Origin: Bacillota bacterium
GTDB lineage: Bacteria; Bacillota; Clostridia; Lachnospirales; Lachnospiraceae
Length of the DNA stretch: 64,000 bases
Assembly: GCA_023409535.1 (NCBI GenBank)
Contig: JAEYGZ010000027.1
Coordinates: 1 to 64,000, forward strand
Reading direction: 5' to 3'
The stretch's first letter is position 1. Each line of letters opens with the position of its first letter. The notes below the pieces were generated by a model, which did no database searches, had not been told where the DNA came from, and worked only from the letters and a program-made list of their open reading frames with translations. Shown here piece by piece: positions 8,520 to 16,885 of the stretch. The translations under genes and the position numbers were made by a program.

Positions 8520-9017
8520 ATGAATCAGTTATATGCTGAGGCAGGCGTAAAGAGAAAGGATGATGCGAAGACGATGGGACTTCGTGTGCTGCTGGTAATT
8601 GCAGTGGTCGTCGGCGTTCTGCTCATGTTACTGGGTGGTTTTTTTGGAATTGCAGGAATTATATTAGTCGTGATTGCGGTTTGGTTGTTCCCGAAGCTAA
8701 GTATTGAGTATGAGTATGTCTTTGTAGACGGACAGATTGATTTTGACAGGATTACAGGGAAATCAAGACGTAAGACCATGCTGCGGATTGACCTGGAGCA
8801 GGCAGAGATCGTAGCGCCGGAAGGATCTCACGCGTTGGATGGTTATACCTATATTCAGGTGATTAATAAGGATTTTTCTTCTAATACGAAGGAAGCAAAG
8901 CCCTATATCATTATTGCAAGCGTTGAGGATAAGAAATACCGCATTTCTTTTGAACCCACGGAGAAGATGCTGTCCATGATGAAGCAGAAAAGCCCCAGAA
9001 AGATTGCGCAATATTAG
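8520..9017 (+). CDS. Small membrane protein, possibly DUF6106-like
   Basis: 165 aa. A charged N-terminus (about 20 residues) leads into two closely spaced hydrophobic segments (about residues 22-60), then a soluble, beta-rich cytoplasmic domain with EYEYVFVDGQIDFDRI. It resembles a membrane-anchored family common in Lachnospiraceae (I believe DUF6106, from memory only). GGGAGG is 6-11 nt before the start; it follows ilvE by 11 nt. Function unknown. Confidence 0.75.
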   Translation: MNQLYAEAGVKRKDDAKTMGLRVLLVIAVVVGVLLMLLGGFFGIAGIILVVIAVWLFPKLSIEYEYVFVDGQIDFDRITGKSRRKTMLRIDLEQAEIVAPEGSHALDGYTYIQVINKDFSSNTKEAKPYIIIASVEDKKYRISFEPTEKMLSMMKQKSPRKIAQY

Positions 9018-9029
9018 TCAGAATAGGAA

Positions 9030-9067
9030 GGATGTATCGGAGAGTTCCTCTTTGATACGTCCTTTTC
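9030..9067 (+). terminator. Terminator of the ilvE operon
   Basis: GGATGTATC (9030-9038) pairs with GATACGTCC (9054-9062) with one G-U pair, followed by TTTT. Confidence 0.65.
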
Positions 9068-9122
9068 AATTCATGACAAGTGAAACAGCTTGCTGTTTCA
9101 TCGTGTTTACAAATTTACACGG

Positions 9123-9151
9123 TTGACATAAACGGTAAATCACGCTATACT
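9123..9151 (+). promoter_or_regulatory. guaB promoter
   Basis: Consensus TTGACA (9123-9128), 17-bp spacer, TATACT (9146-9151). Transcription should start near 9158, about 100 nt before guaB. Confidence 0.8.
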
Positions 9152-9175
9152 TGAAAAAATCTAAACATAGTAAAA

Positions 9176-9203
9176 GGGGGTGAAGTCCTTGGACTTTACT
9201 CCC
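9176..9203 (+). promoter_or_regulatory. Hairpin in the guaB leader
   Basis: GGGGGTGAAGTCC (9176-9188) pairs with GGACTTTACTCCC (9191-9203), 13 pairs with two G-U. No T-run follows, so it is not an intrinsic terminator. It lies near the 5' end of the mRNA. Confidence 0.5.
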
Positions 9204-9257
9204 TTCATGCAAATTAATATTGATTTTAAATAAGAAGAAAGTGAGGAGATTAACAAA

Positions 9258-10715
9258 ATGGGTCAGATAATCGGTGAAGGAATTACATTTGATGATGTGC
9301 TGCTGGTGCCTGCGTATTCCGAGGTATTGCCTAATCAAGTGGACTTGTCAACAAACCTGACGAATACAATTAAGCTGAATATTCCGTTAATGAGTGCCGG
9401 AATGGACACTGTAACAGAGAACCGTATGGCAATCGCAATGGCAAGGCAGGGAGGGATCGGCGTTATTCACAAGAATATGTCGATCGAGGAGCAGGCGGAA
9501 GAGGTTGATAAGGTAAAACGCTCAGAGAATGGTGTTATCACCGATCCATTTTATTTATCCCCCGAGCATACCTTGCAGGATGCCAATGACCTGATGGCAA
9601 AATACAGAATCTCAGGCGTGCCGATAACGATAAACGGCAAGAAACTGGTAGGTATTATCACAAACCGTGATTTAAAATTTGAGACAGACTTTTCAAAGAA
9701 GATTAAAGAGTCCATGACCTCCGAGGGCTTAATTACCGCCAAGGAAGGAATAACCCTGGACGAGGCTAAGAAGATTCTTGCTACGGCCAGAAAAGAGAAG
9801 CTTCCCTTAGTGGATGAGGAGGGTAATCTAAAGGGCCTGATTACCATTAAGGATATTGAGAAGCAGATTAAATATCCCTTGTCCGCAAAGGATTCCCAGG
9901 GAAGATTATTGTGTGCGGCAGCAGTCGGTATAACCAATAACATATTGGAGCGTGTGGATGCACTGGTGAAGGCGAAGGTAGATGCCATCGTCATTGATAC
10001 TGCCCACGGACATTCCGCAAATGTGCTCCGTGTTGTGAGAGAAGTCAGACAGGCTTATCCGGAGGTTCAGATTATCGCAGGCAATATTGCAACCGCGGAG
10101 GCAACGGCGGATCTCATCAAAGCCGGTGTAAATGCGGTGAAGGTTGGGATCGGGCCTGGCTCCATCTGTACCACCAGAGTGGTTGCAGGTATCGGTGTAC
10201 CGCAGATTACCGCAATCATCAATGCCTATGAAGCTGCGAAGGCTTACAATATTCCCATCATCGGAGACGGCGGTATCAAGTATTCCGGAGACATTACCAA
10301 GGCAATTGCGGCGGGTGCCAATGTTTGTATGATGGGCAGTATCTTTGCCGGCTGTGATGAGAGTCCCGGAACCTTCGAGTTATTCCAGGGCAGAAAGTAT
10401 AAGGTGTACCGTGGCATGGGTTCCATCTCCGCTATGGAGAAGGGCAGCAGGGACCGCTACTTCCAGACAGATGCCAAGAAGCTGGTGCCGGAAGGCGTAG
10501 AAGGACGTGTTGCATACAAGGGAACTGTGGAAGATACAGTATTCCAGCTCATCGGCGGCTTACGTTCCGGTATGGGTTACTGTGGTGCAGCCAGCATTAA
10601 GGCATTGCAGGAGAACGGCAAGTTTGTGAAGATCTCTGCGGCGTCGTTGAAGGAAAGCCATCCTCATGACATTCATATCACCAAGGAAGCTCCGAATTAC
10701 AGTGTGGAAGAGTAA
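9258..10715 (+). CDS. guaB: Inosine-5'-monophosphate dehydrogenase
   Basis: NAD-dependent oxidation of IMP to XMP, the committed step to GMP. 485 aa, full length. The TIM-barrel core is split by a CBS-domain pair (about residues 95-205: DPFYLSPEHTLQDA, GLITIKDIEK). The catalytic loop GIGPGSICTTR holds Cys304; the mobile flap lies around YFQ...LVPEGVEGRV. GGAGA precedes the ATG. Monocistronic between its own promoter and a strong terminator. Confidence 0.97.
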   Translation: MGQIIGEGITFDDVLLVPAYSEVLPNQVDLSTNLTNTIKLNIPLMSAGMDTVTENRMAIAMARQGGIGVIHKNMSIEEQAEEVDKVKRSENGVITDPFYLSPEHTLQDANDLMAKYRISGVPITINGKKLVGIITNRDLKFETDFSKKIKESMTSEGLITAKEGITLDEAKKILATARKEKLPLVDEEGNLKGLITIKDIEKQIKYPLSAKDSQGRLLCAAAVGITNNILERVDALVKAKVDAIVIDTAHGHSANVLRVVREVRQAYPEVQIIAGNIATAEATADLIKAGVNAVKVGIGPGSICTTRVVAGIGVPQITAIINAYEAAKAYNIPIIGDGGIKYSGDITKAIAAGANVCMMGSIFAGCDESPGTFELFQGRKYKVYRGMGSISAMEKGSRDRYFQTDAKKLVPEGVEGRVAYKGTVEDTVFQLIGGLRSGMGYCGAASIKALQENGKFVKISAASLKESHPHDIHITKEAPNYSVEE

Positions 10716-10782
10716 GTGACGCTGAGACAGAGGACTTCTGCGGGTAATGGTTCACTACTAAGATTAAGAAAATAGGTAGCAA

Positions 10783-10830
10783 AAGAGGAACTATCTTAAG
10801 GATAAATTAAGATAGTTCCTCTTCTTTTAT
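10783..10830 (+). terminator. guaB terminator
   Basis: A 17-bp perfect stem, AAGAGGAACTATCTTAA (10783-10799) with its complement at 10807-10823, followed by CTTTTATT. Confidence 0.85.
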
Positions 10831-10915
10831 TATAAAAATGTAGTATAATAAGATATCGAATCCGGAAATACACATTCATGGTACCTAGTAAGAAATGAAG
10901 GAGTATAGTGCGCAT

Positions 10916-11719
10916 ATGCTGCAATTAATCGGAGAGGGAAATACGGCTGAGGTGTTTGCATGGAAGGAAACTGAGGTTCTGAAGCTCTTTCGGGAAGGCT
11001 TTCCGAAGGATGGGGCAGAACAGGAATTCAGGATAAACAGGGAAATCGAAAAGTATGGTATCCCTATGCCCAGGGTAATTGATATGCTGGAATATGAGGG
11101 CCGGCCGGCAATCATTTATGAAAGGATCACAGGAACCTCATTGCTTGACCTGATTTCCAGGCATCCATTGCGGGCAGTCCGATATACGAAGCACATGGCG
11201 AAGCTGCAGTATGAATTTCATCAAGTTAAGGCGGAGGCTTTGCCAAGCGCCAAGTCGGAATTGGTACGAAAGATACAGCGAACCAAGGAGTTACCTGAGA
11301 AAATAAAAGAAAGAATTTTACTGCGTCTGGAGCAGCTGCCGGAGGGGGAGGCCCTGTATCACGGGGATTATCATCCGGGGAATATCATGGTAGCTTCGGG
11401 CCGGTATGTTATACTGGATTGGATGCTGGGTGCCGGTGCCTGTCCCTGCGCAGATGTTGCCAGAACATTAATGCTTCTAAAGGATGCGGCACTGCCTGAT
11501 ACTATGCCGAAGGCAGTGAAGAGCTTGATCAGAAGAATGCGTAATCATCTTGCCGGCAGCTATCTGAAGGAGTACTGCCGGTTATCAGGAAGAGATGCCG
11601 ACGAGATAAGGGCATGGAGGCTGCCGATCATCGCAGCCAGACTGACGGAATGGATCCCGGAAAATGAGAAGCAGGCATTGCTCGGAGAGATTAAGGAAAC
11701 AATGGTACATACTATGTAA
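10916..11719 (+). CDS. Aminoglycoside phosphotransferase-fold small-molecule kinase
   Basis: 267 aa with the APH/choline-kinase fold. The catalytic loop HGDYHPGNIM and the metal-binding ILDW (Asp) are clear; an N-terminal glycine-rich loop GEGNTAEVF is followed by VLKLF with the ATP lysine. Substrate is unknown: this subfamily is broad, and resistance should not be assumed. The start at 10916 is chosen because AAGGAG (10898-10903) is upstream and the fold begins at once; the ATG at 10895 overlaps that site. The amidase gene starts 55 nt downstream on the same strand. Confidence 0.8.
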   Translation: MLQLIGEGNTAEVFAWKETEVLKLFREGFPKDGAEQEFRINREIEKYGIPMPRVIDMLEYEGRPAIIYERITGTSLLDLISRHPLRAVRYTKHMAKLQYEFHQVKAEALPSAKSELVRKIQRTKELPEKIKERILLRLEQLPEGEALYHGDYHPGNIMVASGRYVILDWMLGAGACPCADVARTLMLLKDAALPDTMPKAVKSLIRRMRNHLAGSYLKEYCRLSGRDADEIRAWRLPIIAARLTEWIPENEKQALLGEIKETMVHTM

Positions 11720-11774
11720 CAGAGGATAAATTGTACCGAATGATTAAAAATAAAACATGAAGAGAAGAAAAAGC

Positions 11775-12470
11775 ATGAAGAGAAAAATATTGACAAGAGA
11801 AGAATGGGTTGCAAGAAAAAGACGAAGAAGGCGAATGCTGTTGATGTCAGCATTTGTACTGTTCCTGCTTATTGTAGGATTAACCGCTTTGATTATATAT
11901 CAGATATATACAGCCAATCATAATAATGATGGAGTAGAACAGCTGGATACTGCTCTGACGGAGGACCTGAATATTCAAGCGGATTATCTTACTCCTAATC
12001 CATATTCCAGACCTCAGACGAAGCTGCAGGGAATTGAAGGTATTGTTATTCATTACACAGCCAATCCGGGGACATCGGCAGAGAACAACCGCAGTTATTT
12101 TGAGGGATTGGCACAGAAGCAGACCACCTCTGCCAGCAGCCACTATATCATCGGACTGGAGGGTGAAGTGCTGCAGATTATTCCGCTTACGGAGGTATCC
12201 TATGCCTCCAATGAACGGAACAGCGATACGGTGGCCATCGAATGCTGCATCCCGGATGAAACCGGTAAATTTGGCGATGCCACCTATGCTTCCGCGGTAT
12301 CGCTGACTGCAGCCCTGTGCGTGCAATTTGATCTGACGGAGAAGGATATCCTCAGGCATTATGACATTACCGGAAAAAACTGTCCGAAGTACTTTGTAGA
12401 GCATGAAGAAGCCTGGGAACAATTTTTAGCCGATGTCAAGGCTAAGGCTGATCAAATACGGCATCAATAA
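11775..12470 (+). CDS. Membrane-anchored N-acetylmuramoyl-L-alanine amidase (Amidase_2)
   Basis: Cleaves the muramoyl-L-alanine amide bond of peptidoglycan. A very basic N-terminus (RKRRRRR) and one membrane helix (about residues 20-43) place the catalytic domain outside. The T7-lysozyme-like domain shows the zinc ligands His in IVIHYTANP, His in LRHYDITG and Cys in GKNCPKYF. 231 aa from 11775; the in-frame ATG at 11757 has no ribosome-binding site. Its 3' end overlaps the convergent dCMP deaminase gene by 7 bp. Could serve remodelling or recycling of the wall. Confidence 0.85.
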   Translation: MKRKILTREEWVARKRRRRRMLLMSAFVLFLLIVGLTALIIYQIYTANHNNDGVEQLDTALTEDLNIQADYLTPNPYSRPQTKLQGIEGIVIHYTANPGTSAENNRSYFEGLAQKQTTSASSHYIIGLEGEVLQIIPLTEVSYASNERNSDTVAIECCIPDETGKFGDATYASAVSLTAALCVQFDLTEKDILRHYDITGKNCPKYFVEHEEAWEQFLADVKAKADQIRHQ

Positions 12471-13003
12471 GGCTTAACCGTTTTTAAGAATTCTTCCACC
12501 CGCTGCAGCTCTTTCTCATGCTTTTTCGTGAATTCGTATTTATCAATTTCAAGGGCTTCTTCGTATTTAAGGTACTTAATACCGGCTTCCTTCAGAAGCT
12601 GTAATCCAAGTCCTGTGGGGTATTCTCCCTTGAACACAACCTTTTTAATACCCGCTTGAATTAAATGAATACAACAGAATACACAGGGCTGTGTCGTGAC
12701 ATACAGCGTAGCCCCTTCACAGCTTGTACCATGCTTTGCGCATTGATTGATGGCATTTGCTTCGGCATGTCCGGCTCTGCACAGCTCGAGGCCCTGCCCG
12801 GAGGGGATCCCCCTTTTCTTTCTTTCACAGTAGCCGATATCGGTACAATGAATTGCTCCTGCCGGAGCACCGTTATAACCGGTAGCAATGATTTGCTTGT
12901 CTTTTATAATTACCGCACCTACCTGCCTTGACAGACAGGTACTTCTGATTTTACTGTCCTCTGCAATGTCCATTGCCCATTCCGTGAATAATTTTCTTTC
13001 CAT
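12464..13003 (-). CDS. comEB: dCMP deaminase (ComEB family)
   Basis: Deaminates dCMP to dUMP, the substrate of thymidylate synthase. 179 aa from the ATG at 13003, which has AGGAGG 7 nt upstream; the longer frame adds eight unlikely residues. The zinc-dependent cytidine deaminase motif is complete: HAEANAI with the catalytic Glu, then TQPCVFC with the two zinc cysteines. It lies 43 nt downstream of dcd, so one operon supplies dUMP or dUTP from the cytidine pool. Confidence 0.92.
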   Translation of the reverse strand: MERKLFTEWAMDIAEDSKIRSTCLSRQVGAVIIKDKQIIATGYNGAPAGAIHCTDIGYCERKKRGIPSGQGLELCRAGHAEANAINQCAKHGTSCEGATLYVTTQPCVFCCIHLIQAGIKKVVFKGEYPTGLGLQLLKEAGIKYLKYEEALEIDKYEFTKKHEKELQRVEEFLKTVKPY

Positions 13004-13046
13004 GAAATTCCTCCTATGCGTAATCAATTCCGTGCGAAACGGTTGA

Positions 13047-13568
13047 TTATTTCTCGAAATCCTGATACATTAAGCTCGGCTGTATTCCCGTGTTGTTTTG
13101 ATACTTTCCGCTTTTATATAAATCGTAATCTCCTCCGATATCGTGATAATAAATCTGGCATATCTCAACATTGGGGTAGATTATAATGGGCTGTACGCAA
13201 AATATCTCCAGGGTCCAATAGCCGGAAAAGCCGATGTCACCGAAGCCGGCGGTGATATGAATGAATAATCCTAATCGGCCGGTAGAAGAACGTCCTTCCA
13301 GCATGGGCACATATTTGCCGGTGCTGGTATATTCGTTTGTCCTGCCCAAATAAAGCTTATTCGGTTCCAGCAGCAGTCCCTCTTCCGGGATGATTAGCCT
13401 TGTGGCAGGATTGGGCTTTTTCATGTCCAGGATGTCATTATCATATACCAGTAATTCATTGGCTAAGGATAGATTGTAGCTGTTGGGATTTATTTTTCTT
13501 TCATCAAATGGTTCAATAATAATGTCGTTTCCTATGTGTTTCAGAATTTCTTTTCCTGATAATATCAT
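13047..13568 (-). CDS. dcd: dCTP deaminase
   Basis: Deaminates dCTP (to dUTP, or directly to dUMP in bifunctional forms). 173 aa, trimeric dUTPase-like fold. Seen: LEGRSSTGRLGL, HITAGFGDIGFSGYWTLEI with the catalytic Glu of TLE, and a C-terminal tail YQNNTGIQPS that closes over the nucleotide. GGAGGAG lies about 7 nt before the ATG. Whether it also has dUTPase activity cannot be read from the sequence; no separate dut gene is in the window. Confidence 0.9.
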   Translation of the reverse strand: MILSGKEILKHIGNDIIIEPFDERKINPNSYNLSLANELLVYDNDILDMKKPNPATRLIIPEEGLLLEPNKLYLGRTNEYTSTGKYVPMLEGRSSTGRLGLFIHITAGFGDIGFSGYWTLEIFCVQPIIIYPNVEICQIYYHDIGGDYDLYKSGKYQNNTGIQPSLMYQDFEK

Positions 13569-13755
13569 CCGAACTCCTCCATTTTACTAGGCAGGTATGT
13601 ACGATTTATACGACTTTAATCTGTTCTGTCAGTCAGATATAACAATAATTATACAGTATTTCTCATAATAATACCAACTCATTTTTTTGATGTAAATGGT
13701 TCGTTGATATGATAAAATGTATGTAATCAAATTTTTGAGAATAAGGAGACATAAC

Positions 13756-14175
13756 ATGAAGGATCAGAATTGTGCGTATTGTATGCAAGGAGAGCTGTTG
13801 GACAAGTTCGGTATTTTTATTTGTGACCTGGATGTGAGTATGCTGATACTCTTTAAGGAGCAAAGTAAGAGGGGAAGATGTATTGTTGCGTATAAGGGGC
13901 ACGTTTCGGAGATGATTGATCTGACTGACAGCGAGCGGAATGCATTTATGGCTGATGTAGCCAGGGCATCCAGGGCGCTTCATGCGGCATTCAAGCCGGA
14001 CAAGGTAAATTACGGTGCTTACGGAGACACCGGATGTCATTTGCACATGCATCTGGTTCCCAAATATAAGGACGGAGATGAGTGGGGAAGCGTATTTGCC
14101 ATGAATCCGGGCAAGACCTTCTTATCCGAGGAGGAATATGCGCAGATGATTAAGGAGATTAAGAAAAATCTTTAG
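13756..14175 (+). CDS. HIT family nucleotide hydrolase/transferase
   Basis: 139 aa. The histidine triad GCHLHMHLVPKY is intact, with the catalytic middle His. An N-terminal CAYC pair suggests a zinc site, as in many HIT proteins. Likely hydrolyses nucleotide phosphoramidates or dinucleotides; exact substrate unknown. The ATG at 13756 has AAGGAG 7 nt upstream; the upstream ATG at 13717 is rejected. It is transcribed divergently from dcd. Confidence 0.88.
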   Translation: MKDQNCAYCMQGELLDKFGIFICDLDVSMLILFKEQSKRGRCIVAYKGHVSEMIDLTDSERNAFMADVARASRALHAAFKPDKVNYGAYGDTGCHLHMHLVPKYKDGDEWGSVFAMNPGKTFLSEEEYAQMIKEIKKNL

Positions 14176-14222
14176 AGATCTGCGAGATGTAAATTACAAT
14201 AAGCAGGATACTTTTATTTTGT

Positions 14223-14257
14223 AAGAGGGGAACCCGTATTACGAGCTCCCCCCTCTT
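14223..14257. terminator. Bidirectional terminator-like hairpin between the HIT gene and pyk
   Basis: AAGAGGGG (14223-14230) pairs with CCCCTCTT (14250-14257). The genes converge here. Neither side has a strong T-run (TTGTAAG on the left, TTGCAG on the right). Confidence 0.45.
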
Positions 14258-14333
14258 GCAGAACTATTTAAGTAACTTAAACTTCTATTATAAGAGACTA
14301 ATAATGCGGTTGCTTACAGAAATACCTTCTTAA

Positions 14334-15761
14334 TTAATATTTGCTTCCTGCAATCTGCACCTTAATGATATTCGTGGTACCGGAGGTTCCAAGGGGAACA
14401 CCGGCGGTCAGCACAGCCAGCTCGCCATCCGCTAAGTAACCTGCTTTTTCCACTGCCTGAATGGCATGATCGAATAATTCGAAGGTATCGTACTCTACCG
14501 CGATCAAAAGAGGTGTTACGCCCCAGGACATCATCAGCTGCCTGCAGACAACCGGGTCGGTGGTGCAGCCGAGAATCCGGCATTCGGGACGGTAACGGGA
14601 AATCATTCGTGCCGTCCTGCCGGAGGTGGTTACGGTGATGATCATCTTTGCATTCAGATCATGAGCAGTGGTAACCGTAGCACGGGAGATTGCTTCTGTG
14701 ATATCCGGGCAATGGTAATTATCCAGCATACGGAAACGCTTCTTATAGTCAATATCCGCTTCTGCCCGCATAGCGATCTTCACCATAGTTTTCAGCGCTT
14801 CTACCGGGTATGCGCCTGCAGCGGTCTCACCGGACAGCATGATAGCGCTGGTACCGTCATAAATTGCATTTGCAACGTCAGTGGTCTCTGCTCTGGTGGG
14901 TCTGGGATTCTTGATCATGGAATCGAGCATCTGGGTTGCGGTAATAACCACCTTGCCCGCATTATATACCTTCTTGATAATCATCTTCTGGATCACGGGT
15001 ACTTCCTCATAAGGAATTTCAACACCCATATCACCCCGGGCGATCATAATTCCGTCGGAAGCCTCGATAATATCATCAATGTGCTCTACACCATGATAAT
15101 TCTCAATCTTAGCGATAATCTTTGTCTGAGAGTTATGCTTGTTAAGCATCTTGCGGATTTCCTTGATATCCTCGGCGGTACTTACAAAGGATGCGGCAAT
15201 GAAATCAAAATTATGTTTCATGCCAAAGAGAATGTCCTCCCGGTCCTTATCGCTGATAAACGGCATGGAAAGGTGAACACCGGGGACATTAACGCCCTTA
15301 CGGTTGGATATGATACCGCCGTTTTTCACCATACATATAATATCCGTTGCTGTAACATCGGTAACAGTCATTTCAATGAGGCCGTCATCAATTAATATTG
15401 TGATACCAGGCTCAATGTCATAGATCAGATTAGGATAAGAGATGGAAACCTGGGTCTCATCACCCACAACGTCATTCGAAGTGAGCGTGAAGGTCTGGCC
15501 TTCCTTTAAATGAATCTTTTTGTCATCCTTAAAGGTACCGATACGTATCTCGGGACCTTTGGTATCTAACAAAGTAGCAACCGGGATTTTCAGCTCTTCA
15601 CGAAGCTTTTCGATCTTCACCAATCGGCTGAGATGCTCTTCGTGTGTAGCATGTGAGAAGTTGAAACGAGCCACGTCCATTCCGGATAGGATTAATTCTT
15701 TTAACACCTTATCGTTATCGGTGGAAGGTCCCAGGGTACAAATGATTTTTGTTTTACGCAT
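14334..15761 (-). CDS. pyk: Pyruvate kinase
   Basis: Transfers phosphate from PEP to ADP, the last step of glycolysis. 475 aa, the short form without the extra C-terminal PEP-utilizer-like domain found in Bacillus. Seen: MRKTKIICTLGPS, the catalytic Lys in KIENYHG, the Mg/K site MIARGDMGVEIP, and the activation segment ATQMLDSM. The ATG at 15761 has GGAGGA upstream; the frame extends to a TTG that is not needed. It lies 13 nt after the membrane protein gene, so one operon. The cell also has ppdK (33559), which runs the same step with PPi. Confidence 0.96.
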   Translation of the reverse strand: MRKTKIICTLGPSTDNDKVLKELILSGMDVARFNFSHATHEEHLSRLVKIEKLREELKIPVATLLDTKGPEIRIGTFKDDKKIHLKEGQTFTLTSNDVVGDETQVSISYPNLIYDIEPGITILIDDGLIEMTVTDVTATDIICMVKNGGIISNRKGVNVPGVHLSMPFISDKDREDILFGMKHNFDFIAASFVSTAEDIKEIRKMLNKHNSQTKIIAKIENYHGVEHIDDIIEASDGIMIARGDMGVEIPYEEVPVIQKMIIKKVYNAGKVVITATQMLDSMIKNPRPTRAETTDVANAIYDGTSAIMLSGETAAGAYPVEALKTMVKIAMRAEADIDYKKRFRMLDNYHCPDITEAISRATVTTAHDLNAKMIITVTTSGRTARMISRYRPECRILGCTTDPVVCRQLMMSWGVTPLLIAVEYDTFELFDHAIQAVEKAGYLADGELAVLTAGVPLGTSGTTNIIKVQIAGSKY

Positions 15762-15774
15762 AAATTCCTCCAAA

Positions 15775-16446
15775 TTATAATTTTAAACCTTTACTCTTAC
15801 GGTACTTGATCCCGGCGTGTTGACGTTTCCACAGATAAACTGCCAGAAATGCAATACTGAGTAACACCACAATTACAATAATCATAATAGCGCAGTGCAT
15901 AAAAAAGGTATCCGGCAGCATGGTAATCACCGGATCCGTCGTTGGATCAAAGAGCCAATAATTATTATTAAAAAATATCTTATGAAACAGAACAAAAGAA
16001 CGGTCAAAGTCAATGGATAACCCCAATGCAACGATGGCAGGCAAAACAATCGCCGTAACGGAGGACACCAGTAAATAGCTGTAATCCTTATTCTTTGCTT
16101 TTTGAATCATTATTATAATTCCCAGTACCAAAGTTATGGCTCCAAGGATATAAAAGTCCACAAAGATGTCTTTCACCTCGGCAAAATGGTATATTCCGTG
16201 CTCAGAAGCCGGCAGGGACGGAAACCTTAAATCACCTCTGAAAAAAGGGGAACAATAATCAATCAGAGCATCATAATTTTCTCTTATGACTTCTTTGGTC
16301 AGCCCGGAAGAAGCCTCAATATGAAGCAGCTTGATGTCCAGATAATATAAGGGCCTGAAGTTAATCGTAATGATAACGGCAACACTGATGAACAGAAGAG
16401 TGAATAAAATTCCAATCAGGATATCAGTGATTTTGAAACGACGCAT
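15775..16446 (-). CDS. TIGR01906/DUF1461 integral membrane protein
   Basis: 223 aa. Four hydrophobic segments: about residues 7-30, 100-120, 128-150 and 185-210. A charged external loop (HIEASSGLTKEVIRENYDAL) after the first helix and the FDRSFVLFHKIFFNN stretch are typical of this uncharacterised Firmicutes family. The ATG at 16446 has AGGAGG 7 nt upstream. It is the first gene of an operon with pyk. Function unknown. Confidence 0.82.
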   Translation of the reverse strand: MRRFKITDILIGILFTLLFISVAVIITINFRPLYYLDIKLLHIEASSGLTKEVIRENYDALIDYCSPFFRGDLRFPSLPASEHGIYHFAEVKDIFVDFYILGAITLVLGIIIMIQKAKNKDYSYLLVSSVTAIVLPAIVALGLSIDFDRSFVLFHKIFFNNNYWLFDPTTDPVITMLPDTFFMHCAIMIIVIVVLLSIAFLAVYLWKRQHAGIKYRKSKGLKL

Positions 16447-16464
16447 GGCAGCCTCCTGATAATC

Positions 16465-16511
16465 GTTTGTGCCTGCAGTAATCAGAGTGTGTAAGTACGC
16501 TCCGCACAAAC
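16465..16511 (+). repeat. 47-nt hairpin element, copy 2
   Basis: Outer stem GTTTGTGC (16465-16472) with GCACAAAC (16504-16511), invariant internal TGCAGTAATCAGA, and an inner hairpin region GTGTGT-AA-GTACGC that pairs only through G-U pairs on this strand. It lies in the 5' leader of the minus-strand membrane protein/pyk operon. Same length as the copy at 6661-6707. Confidence 0.7.
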
Positions 16512-16549
16512 TAAGTATGAACGTACCTTATATAATATGTTTCAAACGA

Positions 16550-16578
16550 ATTATAGTATAATTCCCTTGCGAATGCAA
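16550..16578 (-). promoter_or_regulatory. Promoter of the membrane protein-pyk operon
   Basis: On the minus strand: TTGCAT (16573-16578), 17-bp spacer, TATAAT (16550-16555). The leader of about 97 nt contains the 47-nt repeat. Confidence 0.65.
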
Positions 16579-16733
16579 CAGTGAATTACCGGGCAACTGC
16601 TTTGAACGGTCCTGGCAATCACTTTCTTTGAAATACATTTTATCATATGGTCTTGTGAGGAAGCAATGAGTTTGTGTGATAAAGGAAAGCGGATATATTA
16701 GCAATTCCGATAAAACACATAAGTAATTATGAA

Positions 16734-16762
16734 TTGTATTCACAATATGCATAGTGTAATAT
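16734..16762 (+). promoter_or_regulatory. Possible purH promoter
   Basis: TTGTAT (16734-16739), 17-bp spacer, TAATAT (16757-16762). It would give a leader of about 117 nt holding two hairpins. Confidence 0.35.
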
Positions 16763-16789
16763 TTCATATAAACGATGATGCAGTGTCAA

Positions 16790-16857
16790 AAGAACACATC
16801 ATTTTATGATGTTCTTAATGGCACGGGAATATTCGCTGAAAAGCCTGCTTTTTAGCG
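16790..16857 (+). promoter_or_regulatory. Two successive hairpins in the purH leader
   Basis: The first is an imperfect palindrome, AAGAAC...GTTCTT with ATCA/TGAT inside (about 16790-16816). The second, CGCTGAAAAGC-CT-GCTTTTTAGCG (16834-16857), has 11 near-perfect pairs and ends about 20 nt before the AAGGAGAG site of purH. No T-run follows. No known purine riboswitch signature was seen. Confidence 0.4.
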
Positions 16858-16885
16858 GAGACCGATTCGAAGAAGGAGAGATTTC

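Noticed and set aside
10916..11719. Aminoglycoside resistance gene
   Set aside because: The fold is shared by many small-molecule kinases, and there is no mobile context or specific resemblance to known resistance enzymes.
14661..15395. 244-codon open frame on the plus strand inside pyk
   Set aside because: Complete antisense of a clear pyruvate kinase gene, no ribosome-binding site, residue composition typical of a shadow frame.
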